Of a stretch of 19,990 nt of DNA, positions 8,381 through 15,302 are shown piece by piece. This DNA is from WRAV01 sp050950205 (GTDB taxonomy: Bacteria; Bacillota; Clostridia; Oscillospirales; Ruminococcaceae), in NCBI GenBank assembly GCA_050950205.1, contig JBMNHF010000005.1:1-19990 (forward strand), read 5' to 3'. Numbering within the stretch: the first letter of the stretch is position 1; the number at the start of each line of letters is the position of its first letter. A program made the position numbers and the translations under genes. The notes beneath the pieces were generated by a model that was not told where the DNA came from, did no database searches, and saw only the letters and a program-made list of their open reading frames with translations.

Positions 8381-9106
8381 CTATCTGGTTGGGATTGTTT
8401 CCCGCAGCTGCATAGCCAGTTTCACATTAAGAGTAGTAAGGTTTACAACCCCCAGTCGTATCATTTTTTCCATTACAGCAAGCTCGTTTATGGTCCAGGC
8501 TGATAGTGGAATTTCTTGTGCCAAATCGAAACAAGGTTGGGTTAGGGGAGTATAGGGAAGATTCAGAGCCTTAGCACCCACCTCGTGGAAGATGCGGGAA
8601 ATGTCCGGCAGATAAGGAGAAATATCTTGGATTTCATCTCGGATACTCTCCCAAAGAGAAGACTCTGCTAATTCCGGGGGGATGTTTAAAATCTCTCCCA
8701 TAATTTCTTCCAAATTGAGATAAGGGTTGCATTGTTGGATAATTTGGGGGCTGGCCCGCAACTGTGCCGGGGTCAGGCCGCCGGATAAAATGAGCCGCTC
8801 TTTGGTAATCCCAAGTGATTGGGCCATCTGCAAAACATCCAATGCCACCTCGGCCTCTTTAATGTCGCAGTTGATGCCGATTTTTCCATCCTCCGCCACC
8901 AACTCCATTGCCTCCTGCAAGGACAACATGCCGGAATAGGAATCTTTCCGGTCGTGGGAGATAACCAAAGTGCCGTCAGGAGCTCGGCGCACATCGACTT
9001 CGACAACATCTGCTCCCAACGTAAGAGCTTTGATGATAGATTCCTTGGAATCCCGAGGCGTTCCTTCACAGCCGGAATGTGCGGTGATGCGGTATGGATA
9101 TTGCAT
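8381..9106 (-). CDS. Glycerophosphodiester phosphodiesterase-like protein, atypical active site
   Basis: A 241-residue GDPD-family TIM barrel with no signal peptide, so cytosolic like UgpQ. Family marks: H10 of the usual HRG start, GADVVEVDV with E37 and D39 (metal ligands), second catalytic-type His H51 in SHD, D81 and K83 in NCDIK, and AWTIN near the end. The Arg normally following the first His is Ser (S11), the usual PENT is PRDS, and the final GxDGIxTD-type motif is replaced by GVVNLTTLN. Activity on ordinary glycerophosphodiesters is therefore uncertain. It is the first gene of the importer operon under the divergent LacI-type regulator, so it probably hydrolyses the imported compound. 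A weak ribosome site (AGTAGGT) lies about 8 nt before ATG 9106. Confidence 0.85.
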   Translation of the reverse strand: MQYPYRITAHSGCEGTPRDSKESIIKALTLGADVVEVDVRRAPDGTLVISHDRKDSYSGMLSLQEAMELVAEDGKIGINCDIKEAEVALDVLQMAQSLGITKERLILSGGLTPAQLRASPQIIQQCNPYLNLEEIMGEILNIPPELAESSLWESIRDEIQDISPYLPDISRIFHEVGAKALNLPYTPLTQPCFDLAQEIPLSAWTINELAVMEKMIRLGVVNLTTLNVKLAMQLRETIPTR

Positions 9107-9149
9107 AAAAAAAACCTACTCTCCAAAAAACAATTATTTGTAATCTTTA

Positions 9150-9163
9150 TGAAACCGGTTGCA
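9150..9163. promoter_or_regulatory. LacI-family operator O1 (TGAAACCGGTTGCA)
   Basis: A 14-bp near-perfect palindrome with core AACCGGTT, nearly identical to the site at 9232-9245. It lies 44 bp upstream of the phosphodiesterase start. The centres of the two sites are 82 bp apart, close enough for DNA looping by a tetramer. It also fits the CcpA cre consensus except at one position, so CcpA binding is an alternative. Confidence 0.75.
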
Positions 9164-9195
9164 TAATTTTGAAAAAAAATAAAATAAGTGTTAAA

Positions 9196-9224
9196 TTGAC
9201 ATTTCAAAATTCTAACACTATAAT
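9196..9224 (+). promoter_or_regulatory. Sigma-A promoter of the LacI-family gene
   Basis: TTGACA at 9196-9201 and TATAAT at 9219-9224 with a 17-bp spacer, a perfect consensus. Transcription would start near 9231, so operator O2 (9232-9245) sits on the start site. This predicts autorepression. Confidence 0.85.
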
Positions 9225-9231
9225 GTGTGTA

Positions 9232-9245
9232 TGTAACCGGTTGCA
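9232..9245. promoter_or_regulatory. LacI-family operator O2 (TGTAACCGGTTGCA)
   Basis: A second copy of the 14-bp palindrome, differing from O1 at one base. It overlaps the predicted start site of the regulator gene and lies just downstream of the predicted leftward promoter, so one bound dimer could block both directions. Confidence 0.8.
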
Positions 9246-9259
9246 TTTTCAATGATTTT

Positions 9260-9287
9260 ATTATACACAATTAAAATTAAATTTCAA
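9260..9287 (-). promoter_or_regulatory. Sigma-A promoter of the importer operon
   Basis: On the minus strand, TTGAAA (9287-9282) and TATAAT (9265-9260) with a 16-bp spacer. The start would be near 9253, placing O2 at about +8 to +21 and O1 in the 5' leader. The two divergent promoters overlap back to back, with the leader running through both operators. Confidence 0.65.
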
Positions 9288-9325
9288 TAGATAATATATA
9301 CAAATTTACAGAGGTCGAAGATACA

Positions 9326-10423
9326 ATGAAAACACGCTTAAGCGATATTGCTCGAATTGCCGGGGTTTCCAAAGCCACTGCCTCCCGGGCTTTATCCGAT
9401 TCTCCTTTGGTCAAAGAGGAGACAAAACGCCGCATTTTAGAAATTGCAAAACAATACAATTATCAGCCCAATGCGCTGGCTCAGGCGGTTGCTACCAAGC
9501 GTTCGGGGATTTTGGGGTTTTGTATGCACAAGTCCCAAAGCCCTTATTTTGGCCACTCCTTTTTTGGTCCCATGTTGGATGGAGCCATAGAAGAAGCGCG
9601 CCGCCACAATTACCACATATTGGTAGCCCCGTCGGACCCCAAAAACACCACTTTTGACGAGCATTTTATTCAAGACAGCATCGACGGTGTGATTTTGGCT
9701 ACTTTTTCCCCCATGGAACCGATCAATGAATTCCGCAGACGCAATATCCCTTTGGTGTTGGTCAACGATGCCGTACCAACCCCCAACAATGCCTTTATTG
9801 TTCAGGATGAGTACGGGGGTGCAAAAGCTATCATGCGGCATCTGATTGTAGAGCGGGGTCATCGCAAAATTGCCTATATCAGCGACCGCCTCAGTCACCC
9901 GAGCTACTATTTGCGCTATCTGGCTTATTTGGATGCTCATCGGGAGCACGGCCTGGAGGTTTACAACAATCCCGGCATTAAGCTGGGAAATGTATGGGGG
10001 AACTATCCCCGGCCGAACAACCAAAAATTAGAGCTGCTGGGGCAAAAGGTACAGGAGATTAGAGGAACCCCGGTGATTATAGACGGCATCGACTCCCCGC
10101 AAGCTCGGGATGCCGTCTATCAAATGCTTGCCACCGAGGATCTGCCCACTGCCATTTTTGCTGCAACGGATAGCATTGCTTTGGGTGCCATTGAGGCCAT
10201 TTGGGAAGCAGGTTTGGATGTTCCGCGGGACATTGCGGTGGCCGGATTTGACGATCTTCCCATGTCTGCTGCCTTTACGCCACCGCTCACCACAGTCCAT
10301 GCCAATCCCTTTGAGGTGGGACAGGCCGCTGTGCAGGAACTACTAAAGCTGATTGCCAACCCCGAGCGGGAAAGCATTATTCGCTGGGTGGATACCCATT
10401 TGGTGGTGCGAAAAAGCACCTGA
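9326..10423 (+). CDS. LacI-family transcriptional regulator
   Basis: 365 residues. The N-terminal LacI helix-turn-helix runs about 3-50 (LSDIARIAGVSKATASRAL), followed by the hinge YQPNALAQAV and a periplasmic-binding-protein-like ligand domain from about 60 to the end. GAGGTC lies about 9 nt before ATG 9326. It diverges from the importer operon. The two operator copies between them, one on its own start site, indicate that it represses itself and the importer, presumably relieved by an imported solute or its breakdown product. The effector cannot be read from the sequence. A strong terminator follows the stop at 10423. Confidence 0.95.
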   Translation: MKTRLSDIARIAGVSKATASRALSDSPLVKEETKRRILEIAKQYNYQPNALAQAVATKRSGILGFCMHKSQSPYFGHSFFGPMLDGAIEEARRHNYHILVAPSDPKNTTFDEHFIQDSIDGVILATFSPMEPINEFRRRNIPLVLVNDAVPTPNNAFIVQDEYGGAKAIMRHLIVERGHRKIAYISDRLSHPSYYLRYLAYLDAHREHGLEVYNNPGIKLGNVWGNYPRPNNQKLELLGQKVQEIRGTPVIIDGIDSPQARDAVYQMLATEDLPTAIFAATDSIALGAIEAIWEAGLDVPRDIAVAGFDDLPMSAAFTPPLTTVHANPFEVGQAAVQELLKLIANPERESIIRWVDTHLVVRKST

Positions 10424-10444
10424 TCTTCCATTCATTTATATTCA

Positions 10445-10476
10445 AAAAAACCACCTGTTAGCACAGGTGGTTTTTT
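10445..10476. terminator. Bidirectional terminator between the LacI-family gene and pyrC
   Basis: A 14-bp perfect inverted repeat (10445-10458 with 10463-10476) and TAGC loop, with A6 on the left and T6 on the right, so it works in both directions. It serves the convergent regulator and dihydroorotase genes. Confidence 0.92.
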
Positions 10477-10490
10477 GCGTAGAAGCAGCT

Positions 10491-11774
10491 TTATATCTGG
10501 GTATCACTTTGAAAAACAATCTTGCCCCGGCAAATGGTAGCCCGCACCTTACCGGTCAGGGTTTTGTGGAGAAAGGGCGAATTGGAAGATTTGGAGGCAA
10601 AGCGCTCCACCGTCCATGTTTCCTCGGGATGAAACAGAACCAAATCGGCAGGCCCGCCGGGACGCAGGCATCCCCCCGTTAGGCCATAGAGCCTGGCTGG
10701 GTTGGCACTCATCTTTTCGATTAGTTGTCCCAAGGTCAAATGACCCGGCTCCACCAGATAGGTAATTCCCACAGCCAAAGCGGTTTCCAATCCCAAAATC
10801 CCGCTGGGAGCCTGAGAAAAGTCTCTGGCTTTTTCCTGCGCAGTGTGGGGGGCGTGGTCGGTGGCAATGAGGTTGATGGTTCCGTCGGTCAATCCCTGTA
10901 GGATGGCAAGGCGGTCTTCCTCGCTGCGCAGAGGGGGATTCATTTTGGCAAGGGTGCCCAGCTCCAGCACCGCCTGCTGGGTAAGAGAAAAGTGATGGGG
11001 CGTCACCTCCGCCTCCACCTTTGCTCCCAGACTGCGGGCAAAGCGAACCATCTCCACTCCGGCTTTGGTGCTGATATGCTGTATGACCACCTTTGCTCCG
11101 GTGGCCAAAGCCAGCATACAATCCCGAGCAATGAGGGAACTTTCCGAGTAGGCAGGTGCACCCAAAAGCCCCAGCGCCTGCGCAACTTCTCCGGCATTGA
11201 CACCGGCAGAGCCCACCAATGCAGGATCCTCCTCGTGTAGGCAGAGGACACTACCCAAGCTGGCAACCTGCTCCATCGCTTTTAAAACCAAGGCGCTGTC
11301 GGTGAGGGGGATGCCGTCATCGGTAAAACACACCGCTCCCGCCTGCTTGAGCAGGGCAAAATCTGTGAGGATTTTCCCCTCCAATCCTTGGGTAGCTGCC
11401 GCCCCTTGATAAATCCGCACATCTTCCTCTGCTGCCCGGCGGAGAATATCCTGGAGCAGAGCGGGGGAGTCGGCAACCGGGTTGGTATTTGCCATGCAGA
11501 CCACCGAAGTAAATCCACCTCTGGCCGCCGCCAAAGCACCGGTGTGAATGGTTTCCTTATGGGTAAAACCAGGATCCCGAAAATGGACATGGGTGTCAAT
11601 GAGGCCGGGAGCCACCACAAGTCCTGTGGCATCCAGAACCGTTTCTCCCGAAAGATTCTCCCCCATCTTACGGATGGTGCCTCCTTCTACGAGAAGATCC
11701 ATCACCCCATCGATACCCGAGGCCGGATCCAGCACCCGGCCATTTTTAATCAGCAACAAAACCTGTCCCTCCAT
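10491..11774 (-). CDS. pyrC: Dihydroorotase (type I)
   Basis: 427 residues from ATG 11774 (a tandem ATG at 11777 is an alternative), the usual length for type I dihydroorotase. It interconverts N-carbamoyl-aspartate and dihydroorotate in pyrimidine synthesis, in the cytosol. Binuclear zinc residues are visible: HVH at 62-64, FTDDG with D152/D153, H180 (CLHEED), H233 (IQHIST) and D306 (ATDHAPH), plus substrate-binding NPPLRSEEDR. The frame stays open upstream to 11858, but those extra 28 residues are encoded by a transcription terminator (11830-11855) and are rejected. A TTGACA at 11818-11813 on the minus strand has no good -10 partner. No other pyr genes lie in the window. Confidence 0.95.
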   Translation of the reverse strand: MEGQVLLLIKNGRVLDPASGIDGVMDLLVEGGTIRKMGENLSGETVLDATGLVVAPGLIDTHVHFRDPGFTHKETIHTGALAAARGGFTSVVCMANTNPVADSPALLQDILRRAAEEDVRIYQGAAATQGLEGKILTDFALLKQAGAVCFTDDGIPLTDSALVLKAMEQVASLGSVLCLHEEDPALVGSAGVNAGEVAQALGLLGAPAYSESSLIARDCMLALATGAKVVIQHISTKAGVEMVRFARSLGAKVEAEVTPHHFSLTQQAVLELGTLAKMNPPLRSEEDRLAILQGLTDGTINLIATDHAPHTAQEKARDFSQAPSGILGLETALAVGITYLVEPGHLTLGQLIEKMSANPARLYGLTGGCLRPGGPADLVLFHPEETWTVERFASKSSNSPFLHKTLTGKVRATICRGKIVFQSDTQI

Positions 11775-11829
11775 CATCCATTTCCACCACGCTATCACAA
11801 GGGACAAAGCTTTGTCAAGAAATGCAGCA

Positions 11830-11855
11830 AAAAAGGAGCAAAAAAGCTCCTTTTT
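11830..11855 (-). terminator. Terminator downstream of lipoprotein gene 11921-12460
   Basis: A 10-bp stem (AAAAAGGAGC with GCTCCTTTTT) and 6-nt loop, followed on the minus strand by a T run. It lies between the lipoprotein stop and pyrC. By symmetry it could also work on the plus strand. Confidence 0.85.
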
Positions 11856-11920
11856 CAATCGAATTACCTGTAAAGATATTTTCCTTTACAAAAACAAACC
11901 CTTTATTTCAGCGATTTTCA

Positions 11921-12460
11921 TTAAGAGGTCAGAATCAACCCCTCAACTCCTCCGCCAACAGCCTGGAGAAAATCAGGGGAACGATCCATATCAATTTTCC
12001 AGCGTCCAGCCTCCTTAACGAGCTCTGCGGTGACGGTGTAGCTTGCCATGGGCACATCCTCTGCGGTCAGTTTTTCCAGTAGCAGGGTGTAAAAGAGATC
12101 CCCGCTTCCTTTTCCGCTGGTCACCATCTTCTGAACCACCTCTAAGGAAACCTGGCTCATCAGCTCTTCTAAATCAATCACCAAAAGGGTGATGTTCACC
12201 GTGGCCATCTCCCCGTCGATGAGAGAGCCCCCTACCGAATACTGCATGGCGGAAAAAAGTGGCTTGTAGATGGCGGCAGCGTCCTTGCTTCCGGTATCCA
12301 GCAGGAGGTTGCCGGATAGGGTGAGTTTTTCTGCAGATTTGATGTCGCTTTTGATTAAGCAGTTCAAAAAATCAGCTGTAGTTTTTTCGGGAGTGTTGCC
12401 GGTGCAGCTGCACAACAGCATTAGAAAGGTGGCCAGCAGGGCCATCCAGCGCTTCAACAA
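11921..12460 (-). CDS. Small lipoprotein of unknown function
   Basis: A short secreted lipoprotein of about 180 residues with a hydrophobic signal and a Cys-rich lipobox (LLCSC, Cys about residue 19-21 depending on start). The body has a helix-rich N-terminal half (EKTTADFLNCLIKSD) and a beta-rich end with GRWKIDMD. This is the overall look of NTF2-like or DUF4878/DUF5105-type lipoproteins, but I cannot assign a family firmly. The start is uncertain: in-frame GTG at 12466 and 12463 sit on top of the AAGGGGG ribosome site, so TTG 12460 or TTG 12457 is more likely. Single gene with a terminator at 11830-11855. Function unknown. Confidence 0.75.
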   Translation of the reverse strand: MLKRWMALLATFLMLLCSCTGNTPEKTTADFLNCLIKSDIKSAEKLTLSGNLLLDTGSKDAAAIYKPLFSAMQYSVGGSLIDGEMATVNITLLVIDLEELMSQVSLEVVQKMVTSGKGSGDLFYTLLLEKLTAEDVPMASYTVTAELVKEAGRWKIDMDRSPDFLQAVGGGVEGLILTS

Positions 12461-12508
12461 CACCACCCCCTTATTCTGTTACAGTATATGAGAGAAGGTG
12501 GTTTTATT

Positions 12509-12592
12509 ATGTCGGAACGCTTTTCTACTTCGAATCCCTTTGGCAAGCCGGCGTTCGGCCTGCTGGACAAGCTGCCGGCAGACCGGGTATAA
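12509..12592 (+). CDS. Possible 27-residue small protein upstream of sfsA
   Basis: ATG 12509 to TAA 12592 with AAGGTGG about 10 nt upstream, a good ribosome site for so short a frame. The peptide begins MSERFSTSNPFGKP and ends LLDKLPADRV: soluble, without a membrane segment. I recognise no family. Its last codons overlap a candidate sfsA promoter, so it could be a chance ORF, a leader peptide, or a remnant of a longer gene. Confidence 0.35.
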   Translation: MSERFSTSNPFGKPAFGLLDKLPADRV

Positions 12593-12593
12593 T
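12564..12593 (+). promoter_or_regulatory. Candidate sigma-A promoter of sfsA
   Basis: TGGACA at 12564-12569 and TATAAT at 12588-12593 with an 18-bp spacer. The start would be near 12600, about 54 nt before the sfsA start codon. Confidence 0.55.
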
Positions 12594-12653
12594 ACAGCGT
12601 AAGACCAAAGGCCGGTGCTTTCTTTGGCACAGGGTCAATTATGGAATAAGGCG

Positions 12654-13355
12654 ATGAATATTATGGTTTATGACAATGTGGTGGAGGGATATTTTCAGCA
12701 ACGTCCCAATCGGTTTATTGCCCACGTAAAGGTACAGGGCAGGACTGTAGTAGCTCATGTAAAAAATACGGGGCGCTGCCGGGAACTGCTGATACCGGGG
12801 GCAACGGTTTATTTGGAACACAATCCTCACCCCGGCCGAAAAACCGACTACTCTCTGATAGCCGTTCAGAAAGGGAATCTTCTCATCAATATGGACAGTC
12901 AGGCTCCCAACAAGGTAATAGAAGAAGCCCTTGCTGCGGGATGGCTGCCTTTGAATATGAAAGGAAGAGTCACCGCTTTGCGTCGGGAATATACTTGGGG
13001 AGATTCCCGGTTTGACTTTGGATTTTTCTTAGAAGGAAAGCAGACTCTTGTGGAGGTAAAAGGGGTGACTCTGGAGGAAGAGGGGCGTGCTCTCTTTCCC
13101 GATGCACCCACCCAGCGAGGGGTCAAACACCTGCATCATCTCATCAAAGCCAAGCAGGCAGGACTGGAGGCAGCGGTGGTATTTTTGATTCAGATGGAGA
13201 AAGTGACCGTTTTTTCCCCCAACGACCAAACCCATCCCGCCTTTGGCGAGGCACTGCGTCAGGCTGTGGATTGCGGCGTTCTGGTTTCGGCTTGGAGCAG
13301 TAAAGTAACACCGGACAGCATCGTTTTGGACGGTCCGGTGCGGGTAGAGTTGTAG
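12654..13355 (+). CDS. sfsA: SfsA family protein (sugar fermentation stimulation homologue, predicted nuclease fold)
   Basis: 233 residues. The N-terminal OB-like half carries NRFIAHV and HVKNTGRCRELLIPG. The C-terminal half has the PD-(D/E)XK-type core: RFDFGFF, then LVEVKGVTLEEEG, FPDAPTQRG and KHLHHL. These are hallmarks of SfsA, first described in E. coli as stimulating maltose metabolism and now thought to be a nucleic-acid-acting nuclease-like protein. The biochemical role is unsettled. The start at ATG 12654 follows a GGAATAAGG ribosome site. A longer frame from 12615 adds 13 residues absent from relatives as I recall them. Transcribed alone. Confidence 0.92.
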   Translation: MNIMVYDNVVEGYFQQRPNRFIAHVKVQGRTVVAHVKNTGRCRELLIPGATVYLEHNPHPGRKTDYSLIAVQKGNLLINMDSQAPNKVIEEALAAGWLPLNMKGRVTALRREYTWGDSRFDFGFFLEGKQTLVEVKGVTLEEEGRALFPDAPTQRGVKHLHHLIKAKQAGLEAAVVFLIQMEKVTVFSPNDQTHPAFGEALRQAVDCGVLVSAWSSKVTPDSIVLDGPVRVEL

Positions 13356-13385
13356 AAAATTAAATCTTTTTTGGAGCATCTCTAA

Positions 13386-13410
13386 AATCGGCTATTTGCG
13401 AGCCTTTTTC
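13386..13410. terminator. Weak bidirectional terminator between sfsA and lipoprotein gene
   Basis: GGCT (13390-13393) pairs with AGCC (13401-13404) and is flanked by AAAA on the left and TTTTT on the right. The stem is only 4 bp plus flanking A-T pairs. Its position between two convergent stops supports it. Confidence 0.4.
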
Positions 13411-13427
13411 TCCGGGAAGTTCATGCA

Positions 13428-14132
13428 TCAAGATTCGGCATAGGGGCGCACCTCCAGGGCGAAGCCTTGAGGCGGAATGCTTTTGGTCAGGGTGCCCCTG
13501 TGATAGATGTTGAGCTTGTCGCCGGCTTTTAAGCCTTCCATATCCAAATAAAATTGCGTGGAATCATCAAAGTGAAAGTGGATCTCCTCGCCGGTTGAAA
13601 GTAAGGTCATCTCCAGCCTGCCTTCCGTACCCTGATGTTCCAAGGCGGTCAGCTCACCGTTAAACACACAGTCCACAGCAGGGGGCAGCTTATTGGCGGC
13701 GATGATGACAGGGGGAAGGCCGTCGTTACGCTCTCCGTAGTACACCTCCAGGTAGTCCCCCAAAACCAGATCAGCAAAGGAAAAACTGCTGCGGGTGTTT
13801 TCGCCGGTGTGCATCATAAAGGAAGAGTACCCAAAATCGGTGCCTTCCACCTGCTCGAGACGCAGCTCATAAATGCCATTTTTTTCTGAAACGGCAGTGA
13901 CTGTCCCCCGGTAGAAAGGAGCATCCATCACCGTTAGGTATTCGTCTTCGGGATAGGAGACTTGTGGTTTTGAGAGTTCCGGTGCTGCCGGTGGATTTTC
14001 CGGTATGGGAGAAGCTGGGGAAATTTCCGGTGGCGCAGGCAAAGGGGGAGAAGTCTGCTTGTTTTGCTGACCGCAACCCGTTGCACCAATTAGTAGCAGG
14101 CAGGCCAGCAAAATCACCGATATCCGTTTCAT
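13428..14132 (-). CDS. Proline-rich lipoprotein with two tandem beta-rich repeats
   Basis: 234 residues. Signal peptide with lipobox ending at C20 (ATGC), a Pro/Ala/Ser-rich linker at about 27-60, then two similar beta-rich units at about 73-149 and 156-229. Both units share a G-x-[VL]-T-A-[VL] opening, a GD-x-L-x-[VI]-Y-[YH] strand and a PP-containing end, suggesting an internal duplication. I do not recognise a named family. It is probably anchored to the outer face of the membrane. The start ATG 14132 is well supported by GGAGG 7 nt upstream. Single gene, convergent with sfsA, co-oriented with metA but separated from it by the metA terminator. Confidence 0.85.
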   Translation of the reverse strand: MKRISVILLACLLLIGATGCGQQNKQTSPPLPAPPEISPASPIPENPPAAPELSKPQVSYPEDEYLTVMDAPFYRGTVTAVSEKNGIYELRLEQVEGTDFGYSSFMMHTGENTRSSFSFADLVLGDYLEVYYGERNDGLPPVIIAANKLPPAVDCVFNGELTALEHQGTEGRLEMTLLSTGEEIHFHFDDSTQFYLDMEGLKAGDKLNIYHRGTLTKSIPPQGFALEVRPYAES

Positions 14133-14228
14133 GGCAATTCCTCCATGATCAATTCATTGCAATTCGATAGCTGTTGGTAGCTTTTCACATTTCCGCCGGA
14201 TTATGTATTTGACAGAGAGGCAAAACAA

Positions 14229-14256
14229 AGGGCGACAAGCAGATGCTTGTCGCCCT
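14229..14256 (-). terminator. metA terminator
   Basis: A 12-bp perfect stem (14229-14240 with 14245-14256) with a 4-nt loop, followed on the minus strand by TTTGTTTTG. It begins 7 bp after the metA stop. Confidence 0.9.
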
Positions 14257-14262
14257 AAAGAT

Positions 14263-15171
14263 TTATACAAAATCATAGGGAGTGCGCTGATAGACAAAGT
14301 AGTTGAGCCAGTTGGAATAAAGCAGGTGGGCGTGGGCCTTCCAGCGAAAGAGTGGGCGATTGTGATCATCGTCCTGGGGAAAGTAGTTAATGGGTGTGTG
14401 GATGGGCTGACCGGCCTGAATATCCCGATAGTATTCGTTGGCCAGCGTATCCCGGTCGTATTCGGAGTGGCCGGTGACAAAAAACTGGCGAGCATCGCGG
14501 CTGGCGACAATGTACACCCCTGCCTCCCGGGAGGTGCTGAGAATCTGCAGATCGGGGCATTTGGCAATATCCTCTGCCCGCACTTCGGTATGGCGGGAGT
14601 GGGGAGCGTAAAACACATCGTCGAAGCCGTTAAAGAGATAGTGGCTGGGATCGCTCAGAGTGTGCTTAAAGACACCAAACAGCTTTTCAGGCAACAGATA
14701 CTTGGGAATTCCATAGTAGTGGTAGAGAGCGGCCTGTGCACCCCAACAGATAAAGTAGGTGCAAAAGACGTTGTGCCTTGCCCACTCCATAATGGTACAG
14801 AGCTCCGGCCAATAGCTGACCTGCTCAAACTCCATCTTTTCCACCGGTGCTCCGGTGATGATCATGCCGTCAAAACGCTGATCCTTTATCTCATCAAAAG
14901 TCTTATAAAATTTTAGCAGATGCTCCTGGGGGGTATTCTTGGAGGTGTAAGTGGCGGTTTGCAGCAGCTCCACCTCCACCTGCAGGGGGGTATTTCCCAA
15001 AAGGCGCAGCAACTGGGTTTCGGTTTCAATTTTTTTGGGCATCAAATTGAGGATGAGGATCTTCAGGGGCCGGATGTCCTGCGTATCGGCTCGGGACTGC
15101 TGCATGATAAAGATGTTCTCCCGGTTCAGTATTTTGATTGCCGGCAGATCATTTGGTACCTTGATCGGCAT
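14263..15171 (-). CDS. metA: Homoserine O-acetyltransferase, MetA type
   Basis: 302 residues, full length for the MetA (glutamine-amidotransferase-like) family that activates homoserine for methionine synthesis. The catalytic Cys is C142 (FICWGAQAAL), with H235 and E237 in GHSEYD. Position 111 is Glu (GAPVEKMEF). In MetA proteins Glu at this site favours acetyl-CoA, as in Bacillus cereus, while Gly favours succinyl-CoA, as in E. coli. The product is therefore predicted to be O-acetyl-homoserine. AAGGAGG lies about 9 nt before ATG 15171. It has its own promoter (15245-15272), a leader with a hairpin (15200-15235) and a strong terminator, so it forms a single-gene unit. No SAM riboswitch or T-box was recognised. 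Confidence 0.96.
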   Translation of the reverse strand: MPIKVPNDLPAIKILNRENIFIMQQSRADTQDIRPLKILILNLMPKKIETETQLLRLLGNTPLQVEVELLQTATYTSKNTPQEHLLKFYKTFDEIKDQRFDGMIITGAPVEKMEFEQVSYWPELCTIMEWARHNVFCTYFICWGAQAALYHYYGIPKYLLPEKLFGVFKHTLSDPSHYLFNGFDDVFYAPHSRHTEVRAEDIAKCPDLQILSTSREAGVYIVASRDARQFFVTGHSEYDRDTLANEYYRDIQAGQPIHTPINYFPQDDDHNRPLFRWKAHAHLLYSNWLNYFVYQRTPYDFV

Positions 15172-15199
15172 GGCCTCGTCCTCCTTATAAAAATAGTCC

Positions 15200-15235
15200 G
15201 GCCTCTGGATGAAGAAAGAGACATCCTACAAGGCC
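15200..15235 (-). promoter_or_regulatory. metA 5' leader hairpin, unassigned
   Basis: Two stacked 5-bp helices (GGCCT with AGGCC, GGATG with CATCC) separated by a small internal loop, with a pyrimidine-rich 10-nt apical loop on the transcript. The structure sits in the predicted 67-nt leader, followed by actattttta and the ribosome site. It could be an attenuator or translational control element. It matches no riboswitch class I know. Confidence 0.45.
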
Positions 15236-15244
15236 GTCTGGTTT

Positions 15245-15272
15245 ATTATAACAAGGCAGGAAAAAAAGTCAA
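15245..15272 (-). promoter_or_regulatory. Sigma-A promoter of metA
   Basis: On the minus strand, TTGACT (15272-15267) and TATAAT (15250-15245) with a 16-bp spacer that includes a T-rich tract. Start near 15238, giving a leader of about 67 nt. Confidence 0.8.
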
Positions 15273-15302
15273 TAAAAAATGTGATTTTTGTCCTTCCAGT
15301 TC

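Noticed and set aside
12475..12515. Sigma-E or sigma-G type promoter for the lipoprotein gene at 11921-12460
   Set aside because: A CATATACT box and a CATAATA box are present on the minus strand, but neither has a matching -35 element at the right spacing.
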